64,000 nucleotides of DNA, taken from contig NZ_JAHNZT010000017.1 of assembly GCF_019039035.1 (NCBI RefSeq), forward strand, positions 1 to 64,000, in the 5' to 3' direction. The notes under the pieces were generated by a model. The model did not search any database, was not told the origin of the DNA, and saw only the letters and a list, made by a program, of their open reading frames with translations. Shown in pieces: positions 26,367-35,700 of the stretch; the first letter of the stretch is position 1; the number at the start of each line of letters is the position of its first letter. Origin of the DNA: Citreicoccus inhibens (GTDB lineage: Bacteria; Myxococcota; Myxococcia; Myxococcales; Myxococcaceae). Position numbers and translations under genes: made by a program.

Positions 26367-28073
26367 TCAGAGGTTCGGCGGCGCGAGCCCGGGAGGCGGC
26401 GCGCCCGTGGGGCCGGGGCCCTGCACGGGCAGGGTGAAGGTGAAGGTGCTTCCCACCCCTGGGACGCTCTGTGCGCGGATGGTGCCGCCGTGGGCCTCCA
26501 CGAGCCCCTTGGCGATGGCGAGGCCCAGGCCCGTGCCTCGGCTGGCCGCGTCGCGCGCCTGCCAGTAGCGGTCGAAGATGTGGGGCAGGGCCTCGGGGGC
26601 GATGCCCGTGCCGGTGTCGCGCACGGAGAAGTCCACCTCGCCTCTCCGCGCGGTGACGGTGACGGCGAGCGTGCCGCCCAGCGGGGTGAACTTGAGCGCG
26701 TTGCCCAGCAGGTTGCCGAGCACCTGGAGCACGCGACCCCGGTCGCACCGCACGCGCAGGGACTCGGGCGGCAGGTCTGCTTGGAGCAGCAGGCCCTTGG
26801 CCTCGGCGAGCGGGCGGATGGATTCCAGGGCCTCGGTGGCGAGCGCGGCGGCGGAGTGCTCGCTCGCGTCGAGCGGCAGCCGCCCCGCCTCCAGCCGACC
26901 CCAGTCCAGCAGGTCCGAGATGAGCCGCGACATGCGCTCGGCGGCGTCGTGGATGCGCGCGGCCTGCTTCGCCACGGCCTCGCTCCCGGGCTTGCCCGCC
27001 GCGCCTCGCGTCAGCAGCGCCGCGCCGAGCTGCACCACGCCCAACGGGTTCTTCAGGTCGTGCGACACCACGGCGAGCAAGTCCTCGCGCGCCCTCGCGG
27101 CCCGGCGCGACTCGCCCACCAGCCGCGCGTTGTCGATGGCGAGGCTCGCGCGCAGGCACAGGTCCTCCGCCAGCGCCAGGTCGTCCGGGCCGTAGCGACG
27201 CCCGGAGTCCGAGGAAACGAAGGTGACGGCGCCCAGCGTGTGTCCGCGCGCGCGCAGGGGGACAATCATGTACGAGCGCGCCTGGAGCAGCCGGAGCAGC
27301 GCGGGGTGCGCGGGCTCGGCCGCCGCCGCGCGCAGCAGCGAGTCCGTCACCGCGGGCACCAGCTCGGGTTCTCCCGTGCGCAGCACCCGCAGCAGGCCCA
27401 CGGGGGCGTCTTCGTGCATCTCCGTGCGCGGAGGCAGGGCGTGCGCTCGCTCCTGCTGCGTGGGGTCCAGGCTGGCCACGGCCACGCGCGCCACCCACGG
27501 GCCCTGCTCCAGCGCGTCCACCAGGCACCAGTCCGCCAGGTCCGGCACCGCCAGGTGGGCCAGCAGCGTGTACATGCCCTGCGGATCCGGCGGGTGGGTG
27601 AACAGCGTCGTCATCGCTTGATAGAGGAACGAGCGGCGGCGCTCGGCCGTCTCCATCTCCGCGCGCGCGGCCTGCTCCACCTCCAGCGCGCGGGCGTACA
27701 TGGCCTCGGCCTCGGTCAGCGGGCGCGCGGTGAGGAGCACGCGGCTGGGGGCGGCGCCATCGCTGGGCAGGGGCGTGAGCAGCACGGCGTGCGGCGCGGC
27801 CCCCTGCATCGTGGGCCACGGCAGCTCCACCGCGACCGGACCGCGCGAGGCGAGCACCTGGGCGCGGGTGGACTCCAGCGAGGCGACTGCCTGGGGCTGC
27901 AGGCCCAGCTCCGCGCAGTGCCGCCCCGCTACTTGCTCCACCGTGAGCCCGAGCGAGCGGGCACCCGCGAGGCTGCACGCCAGCACCCGCCCGGTGTCAT
28001 CGAGCAGGAAGGCTGCGTCGGGGAGCGCGGCGAACGCGGCCTCGTAGGGAGGCGAAAGCGCGGAGGCGGACAT
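26367..28073 (-). CDS. PAS-GAF sensor histidine kinase
   Basis: 568 residues from the ATG at 28073, just before the PAS domain; in-frame ATGs at 28127 and 28172 are possible starts. PAS (~8-120, FAALPDAAFLLDDTGRVLA), a helical linker, then GAF (~165-325, PDLADWCLVDAL, SYMIVPLRARGHTLGAVTFVSS). The kinase core has AVVSHDLKNPLGVVQLG (acceptor His), NLLGNALKFTP and GTGLGLAIAKGLVEAHGG. Soluble. It lies 120 bases downstream of cheB on the same strand and could be the last gene of the chemosensory operon, which lacks a separate CheY. Confidence 0.9.
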   Translation of the reverse strand: MSASALSPPYEAAFAALPDAAFLLDDTGRVLACSLAGARSLGLTVEQVAGRHCAELGLQPQAVASLESTRAQVLASRGPVAVELPWPTMQGAAPHAVLLTPLPSDGAAPSRVLLTARPLTEAEAMYARALEVEQAARAEMETAERRRSFLYQAMTTLFTHPPDPQGMYTLLAHLAVPDLADWCLVDALEQGPWVARVAVASLDPTQQERAHALPPRTEMHEDAPVGLLRVLRTGEPELVPAVTDSLLRAAAAEPAHPALLRLLQARSYMIVPLRARGHTLGAVTFVSSDSGRRYGPDDLALAEDLCLRASLAIDNARLVGESRRAARAREDLLAVVSHDLKNPLGVVQLGAALLTRGAAGKPGSEAVAKQAARIHDAAERMSRLISDLLDWGRLEAGRLPLDASEHSAAALATEALESIRPLAEAKGLLLQADLPPESLRVRCDRGRVLQVLGNLLGNALKFTPLGGTLAVTVTARRGEVDFSVRDTGTGIAPEALPHIFDRYWQARDAASRGTGLGLAIAKGLVEAHGGTIRAQSVPGVGSTFTFTLPVQGPGPTGAPPPGLAPPNL

Positions 28074-28192
28074 CGGGTGGATCGTCGTGAGCACCTGATA
28101 TGGACACCCCACGAGGGCAGAGGCCATCCCGACCCGTGGCGATTCCTCCCCAGCCCTCGGCCCAGTCGACACTGGGCCAGGGCCGCTGTTCG

Positions 28193-29227
28193 TCAGGCGA
28201 AGGCGCGCAGGAGTCGGTCGGAGAGCTGCTCGAGGGGAATCACCTCGTGCGCGAGATGCGCGCCCACGACCATGCCGGGCATTCCGTAGACGACGGAGGA
28301 CGCCTCGTCCTGCGCGAGCACGCGGCCTCCCGCCTGATGCAGCTCGCGGATGCCATCCAGCCCGTCCTGGCCCATGCCCGTCAGCATGACGGCGAGCGAG
28401 GCCGCGCCATGGGTGCGCGCCACGGCGCGGAAGAGCCAGTTGGCGGACGGGCGGAAGCCGTGCACGGGCGCGGCGTTGGAGACCTCCGCGCGCCCATCGG
28501 CCGTCAGCCCCAGGTGCCGGTCATCCGGCGCGAGGTAGACGCAGCCGGGGGTCAGCGGCTCGCCCGCCTCGGCCACCTTCACGCGCAGGGGCGTGGCCGT
28601 GCCGAGCCACCGCGCGAGCCCCTCGCCGAAGCCCAGCGCGATGTGCTGCACCACCAACACCGGCACGGGGAAGCTGGCGGGGAGCCCGGAGAGAATCTGG
28701 TACAGCGCGGCGGGCCCGCCGGTGGACGCGGCCATCGCGACCACGGAGGGGCGCGTGGCGAGCGGAGGCGCCACGGGGGCGGTGGCGGGGATGGCGCGGT
28801 CTGGCCAGCGGCGCACCACCTTCACCTCGGCCATGGCCCGGAGCGTGTCGCGCAGGCGGCGGCTCTCGGCGTCGAAGGCGGGGGACTCGGGGCCCACGGG
28901 CTTCTGGAGCACGGCGAGCGCGCCGGCGCGCAGCGCGGCCATGGAGGTCTGGATGTCTCGCTCCACCAGCGTGGACACCACGACGACGGGCGTGGGCACG
29001 TCCGTCATGATGCGCCGGGTGGCGTCCAGCCCGTCCATGCGCGGCATCTGGATGTCCATGGTCACCAGGTCGGGGCGCAGCCGCTCGGTGAGGGCCACGG
29101 CCTCCACCCCGTCGCGGGCTTCGCCCACCACCTCCAGGCCGCTGTCCGCGCGGAGGATCTCCACCAGCAGGCGGCGCGCGGTGGGAGAGTCCTCGGCCAC
29201 CACGATGCGCAAGGGGCTCGTTCTCAT
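28193..29227 (-). CDS. cheB: CheB receptor methylesterase/deamidase
   Basis: 344 residues. The start at 29227 overlaps the cheA stop as ATGA. The receiver has Asp58 (LVTMDIQMPRMDG) and Lys in LQKPVG. The esterase domain has the catalytic triad Ser168 (AASTGGP), His195 (VVQHIALGFG) and Asp288 (MLTGMGQDG). It removes methyl groups from receptor glutamates and is activated by CheA. With CheR and the MCP in the same operon this gives a complete adaptation module. The receptor-docking stretch reads GFGEGLARWL, a slight deviation from the usual one. Confidence 0.94.
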   Translation of the reverse strand: MRTSPLRIVVAEDSPTARRLLVEILRADSGLEVVGEARDGVEAVALTERLRPDLVTMDIQMPRMDGLDATRRIMTDVPTPVVVVSTLVERDIQTSMAALRAGALAVLQKPVGPESPAFDAESRRLRDTLRAMAEVKVVRRWPDRAIPATAPVAPPLATRPSVVAMAASTGGPAALYQILSGLPASFPVPVLVVQHIALGFGEGLARWLGTATPLRVKVAEAGEPLTPGCVYLAPDDRHLGLTADGRAEVSNAAPVHGFRPSANWLFRAVARTHGAASLAVMLTGMGQDGLDGIRELHQAGGRVLAQDEASSVVYGMPGMVVGAHLAHEVIPLEQLSDRLLRAFA

Positions 29228-31416
29228 AGCAGTCGCCTCAGGGTCTCCAGCAGGCTCGTTGGGTCGAAGGCGCTCTTGACCAGATATGCGCTCGCGCCGG
29301 CGCGCAGCCCTCGCGCGCGGTCCTCGGCTCGGTCCCTCGCGGTGACGAGCACCACGGGCAGGCGCGCGAAGCGCGGGGAGCCGCGCACGGCCTCCGTCAG
29401 CGCGAAGCCATCCATCCGAGGCATCTCCACGTCGAGCACCAGCGCATCGGCCCCTCCCGCCTGGAGTCGCTCCCAGGCCTCGGCGCCGTCCACGCACGGC
29501 ACCACCTCGTAGCCCGCACTCTCCAGGATGCTCAGCTCCAGCGCGCGCGTGGTGGGTGAGTCGTCCGCCAGCACCACGCGGCGGCGTGCCTGCCGGGCCT
29601 GCGGGGAGGGGAAGAAGCGGTCGGGGGAGGCGCGTCCGCCCGCCGCGCGCACCAGCGAGGCGGGGTTGAGCAGCAGCGCCAGGTGGCCGTCTGGCAGCAC
29701 CGCCGCGGCGGACACGTGACGCGCGCGGCGCACGCGAGGGCCCAGCGGGCGCACCAACACCTCTTGCTCGGCCGTCACCCCGTCCACCACCACCGCGGCG
29801 CGCGCGGTGCCCGAGTCCAGCACCACCGCCTTGAGGCGCGTTTGCGGTGGGCTGGCGGGCAGGCCCAACAGTTCGGACAGCGGGGCGAGCGGGACGAGCG
29901 CGCTCCCGGTCGCCCACATGGCGTGGCCCTCCACCTCGCGGACGGATTCAGGAGCCAGCCGCACCAGCCGCTCCACGGCCTCACTGGCCAGGGCAAGCGT
30001 CTGTCCCCCGGCGGAGACGAGCAGCACCCGCACGGTGCTCAGCGTGAGGGGAACATCGAGGAGGAAGCGCGTGCCCACGCCGGGTTGGAACGTCACCGCC
30101 ACGCCGCCGCGCAGCGCCTCCACCTGCGCGCGCACGACGTCGAGCCCCACACCTCGGCCGGAGACCGCCGTCACCTGCGCGGCGGTGGACAGGCCGGGGA
30201 GGAAGACGAGCCGCGCGGCCTCATCGTCGTCCTCGGGGACGGGGAGCCCCCGGGCGCGGGCCCGGTCGCGCAGCGCGCGCAGGTCGAGTCCACGGCCATC
30301 GTCCTCCACCTCCACGACCACGCGATTGCCACGCAGCTGCGCGCCGAGGACGATTCGTCCCTCCTCGGGTTTGCCCTCGCGCCGCCGCTCCTCGGGGCTC
30401 TCCAGTCCGTGCGCCACCGCGTTGCGCACGAGGTGCAGCAGGGGTTCGCGCAGCGACTGGAGCAGCGAACGGTCCAACTCCAGCGAGCCGCCTTGTACTT
30501 CCAACCGCACGCGCAGCCCTCGGTCATGTGCCACGTCGCGCGCGGCGCGCTCCAGGCCGGTGCACCCTTCTTCGAAGGGGAGGGTGCGTGCGCGGCGGAC
30601 TTCATCATCGAGACCGGCGGCGGCCTGTCCCAAGAGTCGTTGGTCCGCGGCGAGGGTCCGGGCCACGCGCGTCAGCTCTGACTCCGCGCGCCGCAGCACG
30701 GGCTCGGCGGGAGTGCCGCGCACGGCATCGCGCAGCCCGGTCAGTTCCTCTCGGAGCGTGTCGAGCGGCTCGGCGCGTCCGTCCAGGCGCAGGGTGGCGA
30801 CCCGCAGCTCTCCGCTGCGCGCGAGCAGCGCATCCAGCTTCTGCGCGGACACGCGCACCGGCAGCGTCTCAGTGACCGGCGCCTGGGTCGGAGACGGATG
30901 CTCCGCGCTCGCGCGAGCCGATGCAGGTGGCGACACTGCTTCGGGTGCTTGCGCTGGCTCAGACGCAGGCATCGCGCCGGGTGCTGGGGCCGACTTGGGA
31001 GGCGTGACCGCGAAGGGCTCATGCGTGGCCGCTTCCAACCGAGGCACGAGCGCTTCCAACTCCGTGCCCCCCAGCTCCTCGCGGGCGGCGAGCTTGCGGC
31101 CCGCGTCATCCAGCGCGTCCACCGTGGCGAAGCACAGTTCGAAAACCTCCGGCGTGGGAGCTCGCCCGCGCTGGAGCGTGCCCAGCAGCTCCTCCATGCG
31201 ATGACAGGCGGTCTCCACCAGCGGGGCGCTCGCGGCCCGCGCGGCGCCCTTCACGCTGTGCAGCGTGCGCATCAGTCCGGAGACGAGCGCCTGGGCCTCG
31301 GGCGCGGCGGGGGCTTGCTCCAGCGCGAGCAGGTCGCGATTGAGCGCCACGACATGCCCCTCCAACTCCTCGAGGAAGGAGTTGAGCAGTGCTTGGGCCA
31401 GCCGGTCGCGATCCAT
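29224..31416 (-). CDS. cheA: CheA histidine kinase fused to a C-terminal receiver
   Basis: 730 residues. Hpt domain (1-110) with His53 (MRTLHSVKGAAR); a Pro/Ala-rich linker (~125-180) without an obvious CheY-binding P2 domain; dimerisation helices; ATPase domain with LHLVRNAVAHGLE, VEVEDDGRGLD, SGRGVGLDVV and GVGTRFLLDVPLTLS; CheW-like P5 (~450-590); C-terminal receiver (~605-730) with ADDSPTTR, LVLDVEMPRMDG and YLVKSAF, where the cis-Pro after Lys is Ser. The layout matches FrzE and WspE. The attached receiver may be a phosphate sink or the output relay. Confidence 0.94.
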   Translation of the reverse strand: MDRDRLAQALLNSFLEELEGHVVALNRDLLALEQAPAAPEAQALVSGLMRTLHSVKGAARAASAPLVETACHRMEELLGTLQRGRAPTPEVFELCFATVDALDDAGRKLAAREELGGTELEALVPRLEAATHEPFAVTPPKSAPAPGAMPASEPAQAPEAVSPPASARASAEHPSPTQAPVTETLPVRVSAQKLDALLARSGELRVATLRLDGRAEPLDTLREELTGLRDAVRGTPAEPVLRRAESELTRVARTLAADQRLLGQAAAGLDDEVRRARTLPFEEGCTGLERAARDVAHDRGLRVRLEVQGGSLELDRSLLQSLREPLLHLVRNAVAHGLESPEERRREGKPEEGRIVLGAQLRGNRVVVEVEDDGRGLDLRALRDRARARGLPVPEDDDEAARLVFLPGLSTAAQVTAVSGRGVGLDVVRAQVEALRGGVAVTFQPGVGTRFLLDVPLTLSTVRVLLVSAGGQTLALASEAVERLVRLAPESVREVEGHAMWATGSALVPLAPLSELLGLPASPPQTRLKAVVLDSGTARAAVVVDGVTAEQEVLVRPLGPRVRRARHVSAAAVLPDGHLALLLNPASLVRAAGGRASPDRFFPSPQARQARRRVVLADDSPTTRALELSILESAGYEVVPCVDGAEAWERLQAGGADALVLDVEMPRMDGFALTEAVRGSPRFARLPVVLVTARDRAEDRARGLRAGASAYLVKSAFDPTSLLETLRRLL

Positions 31417-31418
31417 CC

Positions 31419-33062
31419 TCAGCGCCCGTATTCGCCCATGAGCCCCTTGAGCTTCTGGCCCATGGCGTTGATGTCCTGGAGCGCGCGCTCCGTCTGCCGC
31501 GCGGACGTGAGGCCCTGTTGCGTGGCCTGATTCACGTCGTGCATCGCCTGGCGGATCTGCCCGATGCCCGTGGCCTGCTGGTTGGCGGACGCGGCGATCT
31601 GCGCGGCCGTCAGCGATGCCTGCGTGAGCAGGTCCGACAGCGCCTGGATGGTGGCGCCCGCCTCGGTGACGACGCGGGTGGCCGAGGCCACGCTCTTGGT
31701 CCCCTCCTCGGTGGTCATCACCGCGCCGTGCGTGGCCTTCTGGATCTGTCCGAGAATCTGCCGCACCTGCGCGGTGGCCTTCTTGGACTGGTCCGCCAAC
31801 GCCTTCACCTCGGACGCGACCACCGCGAAGCCGCGTCCGTGCTCACCGGCTCGACTGGCCTCGATGGACGCGTTGAGCGCCAGCATGTGCGTCTGCTCGG
31901 AGATGTCCGTGACGGTGGAGATGATGTCGCTGATGGCCTGCGCCTGCTCGGCCAGGGCGAGGATGCGCGAGGCGATGGACTCCACCTGCTCGCGCACGCT
32001 GCCCATGGAGGACACGGCCTCCTCCACCGCGCGCCGACCCGTGCGGCCCACCTCGTCCGAGTGCCGCGCCGTGTCGCTCACCGCGCGCGCGCGCCCGGCG
32101 GCCTCCTCGGACGTCTTGGTGATCTCCTCGATGGTGCTCACCGTCTCCGTCACCGCGCTGCTCTGTTCTTGAGCACCTGCCACCTGCGCGGTGGTGCTGG
32201 CGAGAATCTGGGCGCTGGTGCTGGCGAGTTGGTTGACGAACTCGGCCACCGTCTTGAGCGTGTGCTCGCGCTCCTCGGACTGTCGCGCGAGCTGGACCTC
32301 GGCCTGCTGACGGCGATCCGCCATGGAGTTGAAGGCGCTCGCCAGGTCCGCCATCTCGTCGCGGCGTTTGATGTCGATGCGGTGCGAGAGCTGCCCCCGG
32401 CCGAGTTGCTCCGCGCCCACGATGAGCTGGCGCAGCGGATGCGTGATGCTCCGGGTGATGATGAGACTTCCCGCGATGACCAGCCCGAGCCCCAGCACGA
32501 TGCACACGGCGAGCACCGCGAGCGTCTGCTGCGCGGTGTCGCTGGCCGCCTCCGCGTGCGAGTCCCAGCGCGCCTGCTCCGTCTCCTGAAGCTCCGCGAT
32601 GACCTGGCGAATCTCCTCCATGAGGGCCCGGCCTCGCCCCTCGCGGACCGCGTCGCTGGCGGCCTGCTCGCCCTTGTCCCGGCGCAGACGGATGGACTCC
32701 TCCAACTCGCCCAGCTTGCTGGCCACCAGCGGCTCCAGGCGCACCATGCGCGCGCGCTGCTCGGGGTAGCTGGACAGCGCCGTGCGCAGGCGGTCCATGT
32801 CCTGGCGCAGCTCGGACAGGGCCTGCTGATACGGCTGGAGATAGGAGTTGTCTCCGGTGAGGAGGAACCCGCGCTGGCCCGTCTCCGCGTCGATGAGCAG
32901 CGCGCGCAGCTCGCGCAGGTTGCGGAAGTTGTCGTGGGCTTCGAGCAGGCCTTCGGTGGTGCGCGTGAGCTGCCGGGCGCCCAGGAAGGCGGTCGTGCAC
33001 ACCACCAGGAGGACCAGCAGGCTCAGGCCGAAGCCGAACGCGATGCGATTGCCGATGGTCAT
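31419..33062 (-). CDS. Methyl-accepting chemotaxis protein with CHASE3 sensor
   Basis: 547 residues. The ATG at 33062 overlaps the upstream cheW stop and has AAGGAG before it. Membrane helix 1 (~8-28), a CHASE3-type helical periplasmic domain (~35-180, with [21 protein letters not shown]), membrane helix 2 (~188-208), HAMP ([21 protein letters not shown]), then a long coiled-coil signalling domain with the conserved tip [38 protein letters not shown]. It is probably the dedicated receptor for this CheA, activating it in response to an envelope signal. WspA-type receptors share this arrangement. Confidence 0.93.
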   Translation of the reverse strand: MTIGNRIAFGFGLSLLVLLVVCTTAFLGARQLTRTTEGLLEAHDNFRNLRELRALLIDAETGQRGFLLTGDNSYLQPYQQALSELRQDMDRLRTALSSYPEQRARMVRLEPLVASKLGELEESIRLRRDKGEQAASDAVREGRGRALMEEIRQVIAELQETEQARWDSHAEAASDTAQQTLAVLAVCIVLGLGLVIAGSLIITRSITHPLRQLIVGAEQLGRGQLSHRIDIKRRDEMADLASAFNSMADRRQQAEVQLARQSEEREHTLKTVAEFVNQLASTSAQILASTTAQVAGAQEQSSAVTETVSTIEEITKTSEEAAGRARAVSDTARHSDEVGRTGRRAVEEAVSSMGSVREQVESIASRILALAEQAQAISDIISTVTDISEQTHMLALNASIEASRAGEHGRGFAVVASEVKALADQSKKATAQVRQILGQIQKATHGAVMTTEEGTKSVASATRVVTEAGATIQALSDLLTQASLTAAQIAASANQQATGIGQIRQAMHDVNQATQQGLTSARQTERALQDINAMGQKLKGLMGEYGR

Positions 33063-33670
33063 GGGGCTCCTTCGTCGGACAACTCGAAGACGAGGCGGTC
33101 GTCCGCGAGCAGGGCATCTCCCTCGAGCATGAGCGTGCCGTCCGCGAGGGTGCCGGCCACCAGCGGCCCGACCTCCTCGACGAGTCGAGCGGGCGGCGGC
33201 AGGAGGTCTCCAGAGGCAACGCGCGACACGGTCTCGATGTCCTCGGTGCGAAGCACCAGCTCGGCTCGCGCGGTGCCCAGCACCAGCAGCGGGCCCCTGG
33301 GCGTGGTCGGCGGTCGGCCGAACAGCGGGGCCAACTCCACCACGGGCAGCACCTCGCCACGCAGCAGCGTGAGGCCGCGCAGGAGGGGTGGGGCGCCCGG
33401 AAGAGGAACCAGCTCGGGCTCGCGCACCACTTCCAACACGAAGCGCGAGGCCAGGAGATAGGCCTGCCCGGCGGTCTGGAAGCGCACCACCTCCAGCAAC
33501 GAGCCCGGAGCTGGAGGCTGCGAGGCGGGCCGCGCCAACGCTCGGGCCCGCGCGTCCAGCCGCGCCCGCGCCTCGTCCTCGGTGAGCGCATCGGGGGCCT
33601 CGGCGCAGCGGACGAGTCGCTCGACGTGCGCCCGCGCCGCTTCCCAATCGATGCCGGACGCGCGGGTCAT
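33059..33670 (-). CDS. cheW: CheW-like coupling protein (N-terminally extended)
   Basis: 203 residues. The start at 33670 overlaps the cheR stop as ATGA. A ~55-residue Ala/Arg-rich extension precedes a CheW domain ([59 protein letters not shown]). It links the MCP to CheA. Its divergence from the CheW at 35139 and the extension match the WspD-like second coupling protein of chemosensory operons with two CheWs. Confidence 0.88.
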   Translation of the reverse strand: MTRASGIDWEAARAHVERLVRCAEAPDALTEDEARARLDARARALARPASQPPAPGSLLEVVRFQTAGQAYLLASRFVLEVVREPELVPLPGAPPLLRGLTLLRGEVLPVVELAPLFGRPPTTPRGPLLVLGTARAELVLRTEDIETVSRVASGDLLPPPARLVEEVGPLVAGTLADGTLMLEGDALLADDRLVFELSDEGAP

Positions 33671-35142
33671 CCGGTGCCTCCATCGCTGTCAGGCGTCAGT
33701 CGCCGTCGCTCGGCGCGAGCCACGTCCGCCAGCCGGCCCGCGCGCTCGCCCTCACCCAGCGGCACGGGGCTGTCGGGAGGCAACCTGCGACAGAGCGCCT
33801 CGGCTTCGCCGTAGGCCCGCGCGGCGGCGGCCGTGTCTCCCTCTTGCCGGAGCACGTGCCCGAGCAGGAGCTGCGCCACGGCGAGTCCCGGCTCCAGGTA
33901 CAGCGCCTGTCGCGCGGAGCGCTCCGCGTCGGCGAGTCGCCCTTCGCCCAGCAGCAGCAGGGCCTCCTGATAGCGGAGCCCCGAAGTGAGCGGGTGGCGC
34001 CGGATGGCCTCGCCGCAGGCATAGAGCGCGGACTGGGGATTGAGGTTGGCCAGCGTGCGCACCGCGAGCATCGCGCGCGTGGGGTCCTCGTCGAGCGCAC
34101 CCGTCCTGCGCGCCGCCTCGCGCCAGTCGCCGCGTTCCAGGGCGCGCCGAGCGCTCGCGAGCGCATCCGCGTCCAGGCGCGGGGGACTCGGCTCCTCGGG
34201 GGGGGGAGGTACGGGTGGCAGTGACGGCGCCAGCACGGGCGCGCGGGGCGGGACGTAGGCGGGAATCTCCGGTGGAGGCGTGGGGGCCTCGGGGGCGGTG
34301 CGCGGGAGCGCCGCACGCGCGAGGGGGCGGCGGTACAGCACGCCCCAGTCCGTCAGCACGGGCTCCAGCGGCACGATGTTCGACAGCGGCGGATCCGACG
34401 GACCGGTGAAGAGATAGCCGCCTTCCGCCAGCGAGTCGTGGAGCCGGCGCGCCACCGCCTCGACGGTGGGGCGATTGAAGTAGATGAAGACGTTGCGGCA
34501 GAAGATGACGTCCAGTCGCCAGACGTCGCTGCCGGGCGAGGGCCACGTGTCCACCGCGAGGTTGAGATAGGCGAGGCGCACGTGGCGGCGCACGTCGGCG
34601 GACAGGGTGAAGGCGCGCGCCTCGTGGCTGAGATAGGGCCGCATGCGCTCCGCGGCGGGGCCCCGCAGGGACCACTCGCCGTAGCGCGCCAGCCGTGCGC
34701 GGGCCAGCGCGACGCGCGAGATGTCCGTGGCGTAGACGGACATGTGCTCGGCCCAACCCTCCGTCATGAGGAGGACGGCCATCGAGTACGCCTCCTCACC
34801 CGAGGCGCAGGCGGCGCTCCAGAATCGCGCGGTGTGCTCCGGGCCCCAGCGCTCGCGCAGGTCGGGCAGCACCACCCGGCGCAGGTACTCGTAGTGCTCG
34901 GGCGTGCGGAAGAAGTACGTCTCGCCGACGGTCAGCTCGCCGAGCAGGTCATCCAGCGCGGCGGGGTCCTCTTCCAAGCGTTGGCGATACACCACCAGGT
35001 CCGTCAGCCCCGTGCGTGCGAGCGCGCGCTGGATGCCCTCCTCGGCGGCGGCGGGGCAGCTGGGCGGCGCGAGCCCCGCGCGCTCCTCCACCAGGTCGAG
35101 CACGGCGGCGTAGTCCGGATGGAGGGGCGGGCCCACGCTCAT
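33667..35142 (-). CDS. cheR: CheR receptor methyltransferase with C-terminal TPR domain
   Basis: 491 residues. The start at 35142 overlaps the first cheW stop. The N-terminal CheR helices contain [15 protein letters not shown]; the SAM-binding domain has [29 protein letters not shown] and [14 protein letters not shown]. After a Pro-rich linker (~270-330) come TPR-like repeats (~335-470; [41 protein letters not shown]). It methylates MCP glutamates using SAM. TPR-fused CheR occurs in FrzF and WspC and may couple methylation to other proteins. Confidence 0.93.
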   Translation of the reverse strand: MSVGPPLHPDYAAVLDLVEERAGLAPPSCPAAAEEGIQRALARTGLTDLVVYRQRLEEDPAALDDLLGELTVGETYFFRTPEHYEYLRRVVLPDLRERWGPEHTARFWSAACASGEEAYSMAVLLMTEGWAEHMSVYATDISRVALARARLARYGEWSLRGPAAERMRPYLSHEARAFTLSADVRRHVRLAYLNLAVDTWPSPGSDVWRLDVIFCRNVFIYFNRPTVEAVARRLHDSLAEGGYLFTGPSDPPLSNIVPLEPVLTDWGVLYRRPLARAALPRTAPEAPTPPPEIPAYVPPRAPVLAPSLPPVPPPPEEPSPPRLDADALASARRALERGDWREAARRTGALDEDPTRAMLAVRTLANLNPQSALYACGEAIRRHPLTSGLRYQEALLLLGEGRLADAERSARQALYLEPGLAVAQLLLGHVLRQEGDTAAAARAYGEAEALCRRLPPDSPVPLGEGERAGRLADVARAERRRLTPDSDGGTG

Positions 35143-35624
35143 GCGGACTCCGGCGGGGCCGCGAGCGCCGTGTCGAGCTGGAGCGCCTCGGCCTCGGTGA
35201 GGAACGCGCGCGGGTCGTGCACCAGCACCATCCCGTCCGGCAGCTTCGCGACGCCAGCCACGTAGCCCACGCCCGGGAGTGATTGCGGCGAGACATCCCA
35301 CTCCCCCGGCGCGAGCGCGTGGAAGCCCTCGGCGCGATCCACCCGCATCACGAAGCGGCGAGGCCCCGTGCACACGACGATGAAGTGGTCCTGGGGCGAC
35401 AGCGCCCGCGCGGGGCGGCGGAAGCGGCGGCGCAGGTCGAGCACGGGCAGCACCTCGCCGCGCAAGTCGAGCAGTCCCTCCACCACGTCCGGCGCACGCG
35501 GCAAGGCCGTGAGGCTCGCGGCGCGGACAATCTCGCGCACGTCCTCGGTGGGCACTCCGCAGCGCTGGCCATCCAGGATGAACACCAGCACCTCGCGCGG
35601 ACCCGCCTCCGGAAACGGATTCAT
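35139..35624 (-). CDS. cheW: CheW coupling protein
   Basis: 161 residues from the ATG at 35624; an earlier TTG at 35639 is less likely. The CheW fold is complete ([64 protein letters not shown]). It is the first gene of the chemosensory operon, which runs CheW, CheR-TPR, CheW, MCP, CheA-receiver, CheB with 4-base start/stop overlaps or close junctions throughout. The promoter should lie in the ~75 bases before the upstream kinase's stop at 35701. Confidence 0.92.
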   Translation of the reverse strand: MNPFPEAGPREVLVFILDGQRCGVPTEDVREIVRAASLTALPRAPDVVEGLLDLRGEVLPVLDLRRRFRRPARALSPQDHFIVVCTGPRRFVMRVDRAEGFHALAPGEWDVSPQSLPGVGYVAGVAKLPDGMVLVHDPRAFLTEAEALQLDTALAAPPESA

Positions 35625-35700
35625 GGGTGGGTATCGCAAGCGGGTGGGGGAAGTGCCGCTCGTGACGCGAGGGGTGTCATCCAGTGAGCGAAGGCCCGGG

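Noticed and set aside
24496-27978. A 1160-residue minus-strand open frame
   Set aside because: Only the last 594 residues are the antiporter; the upstream part is a shadow of the PAS-GAF kinase gene (same strand, other frame), and a strong ribosome-binding site precedes the ATG at 26280.
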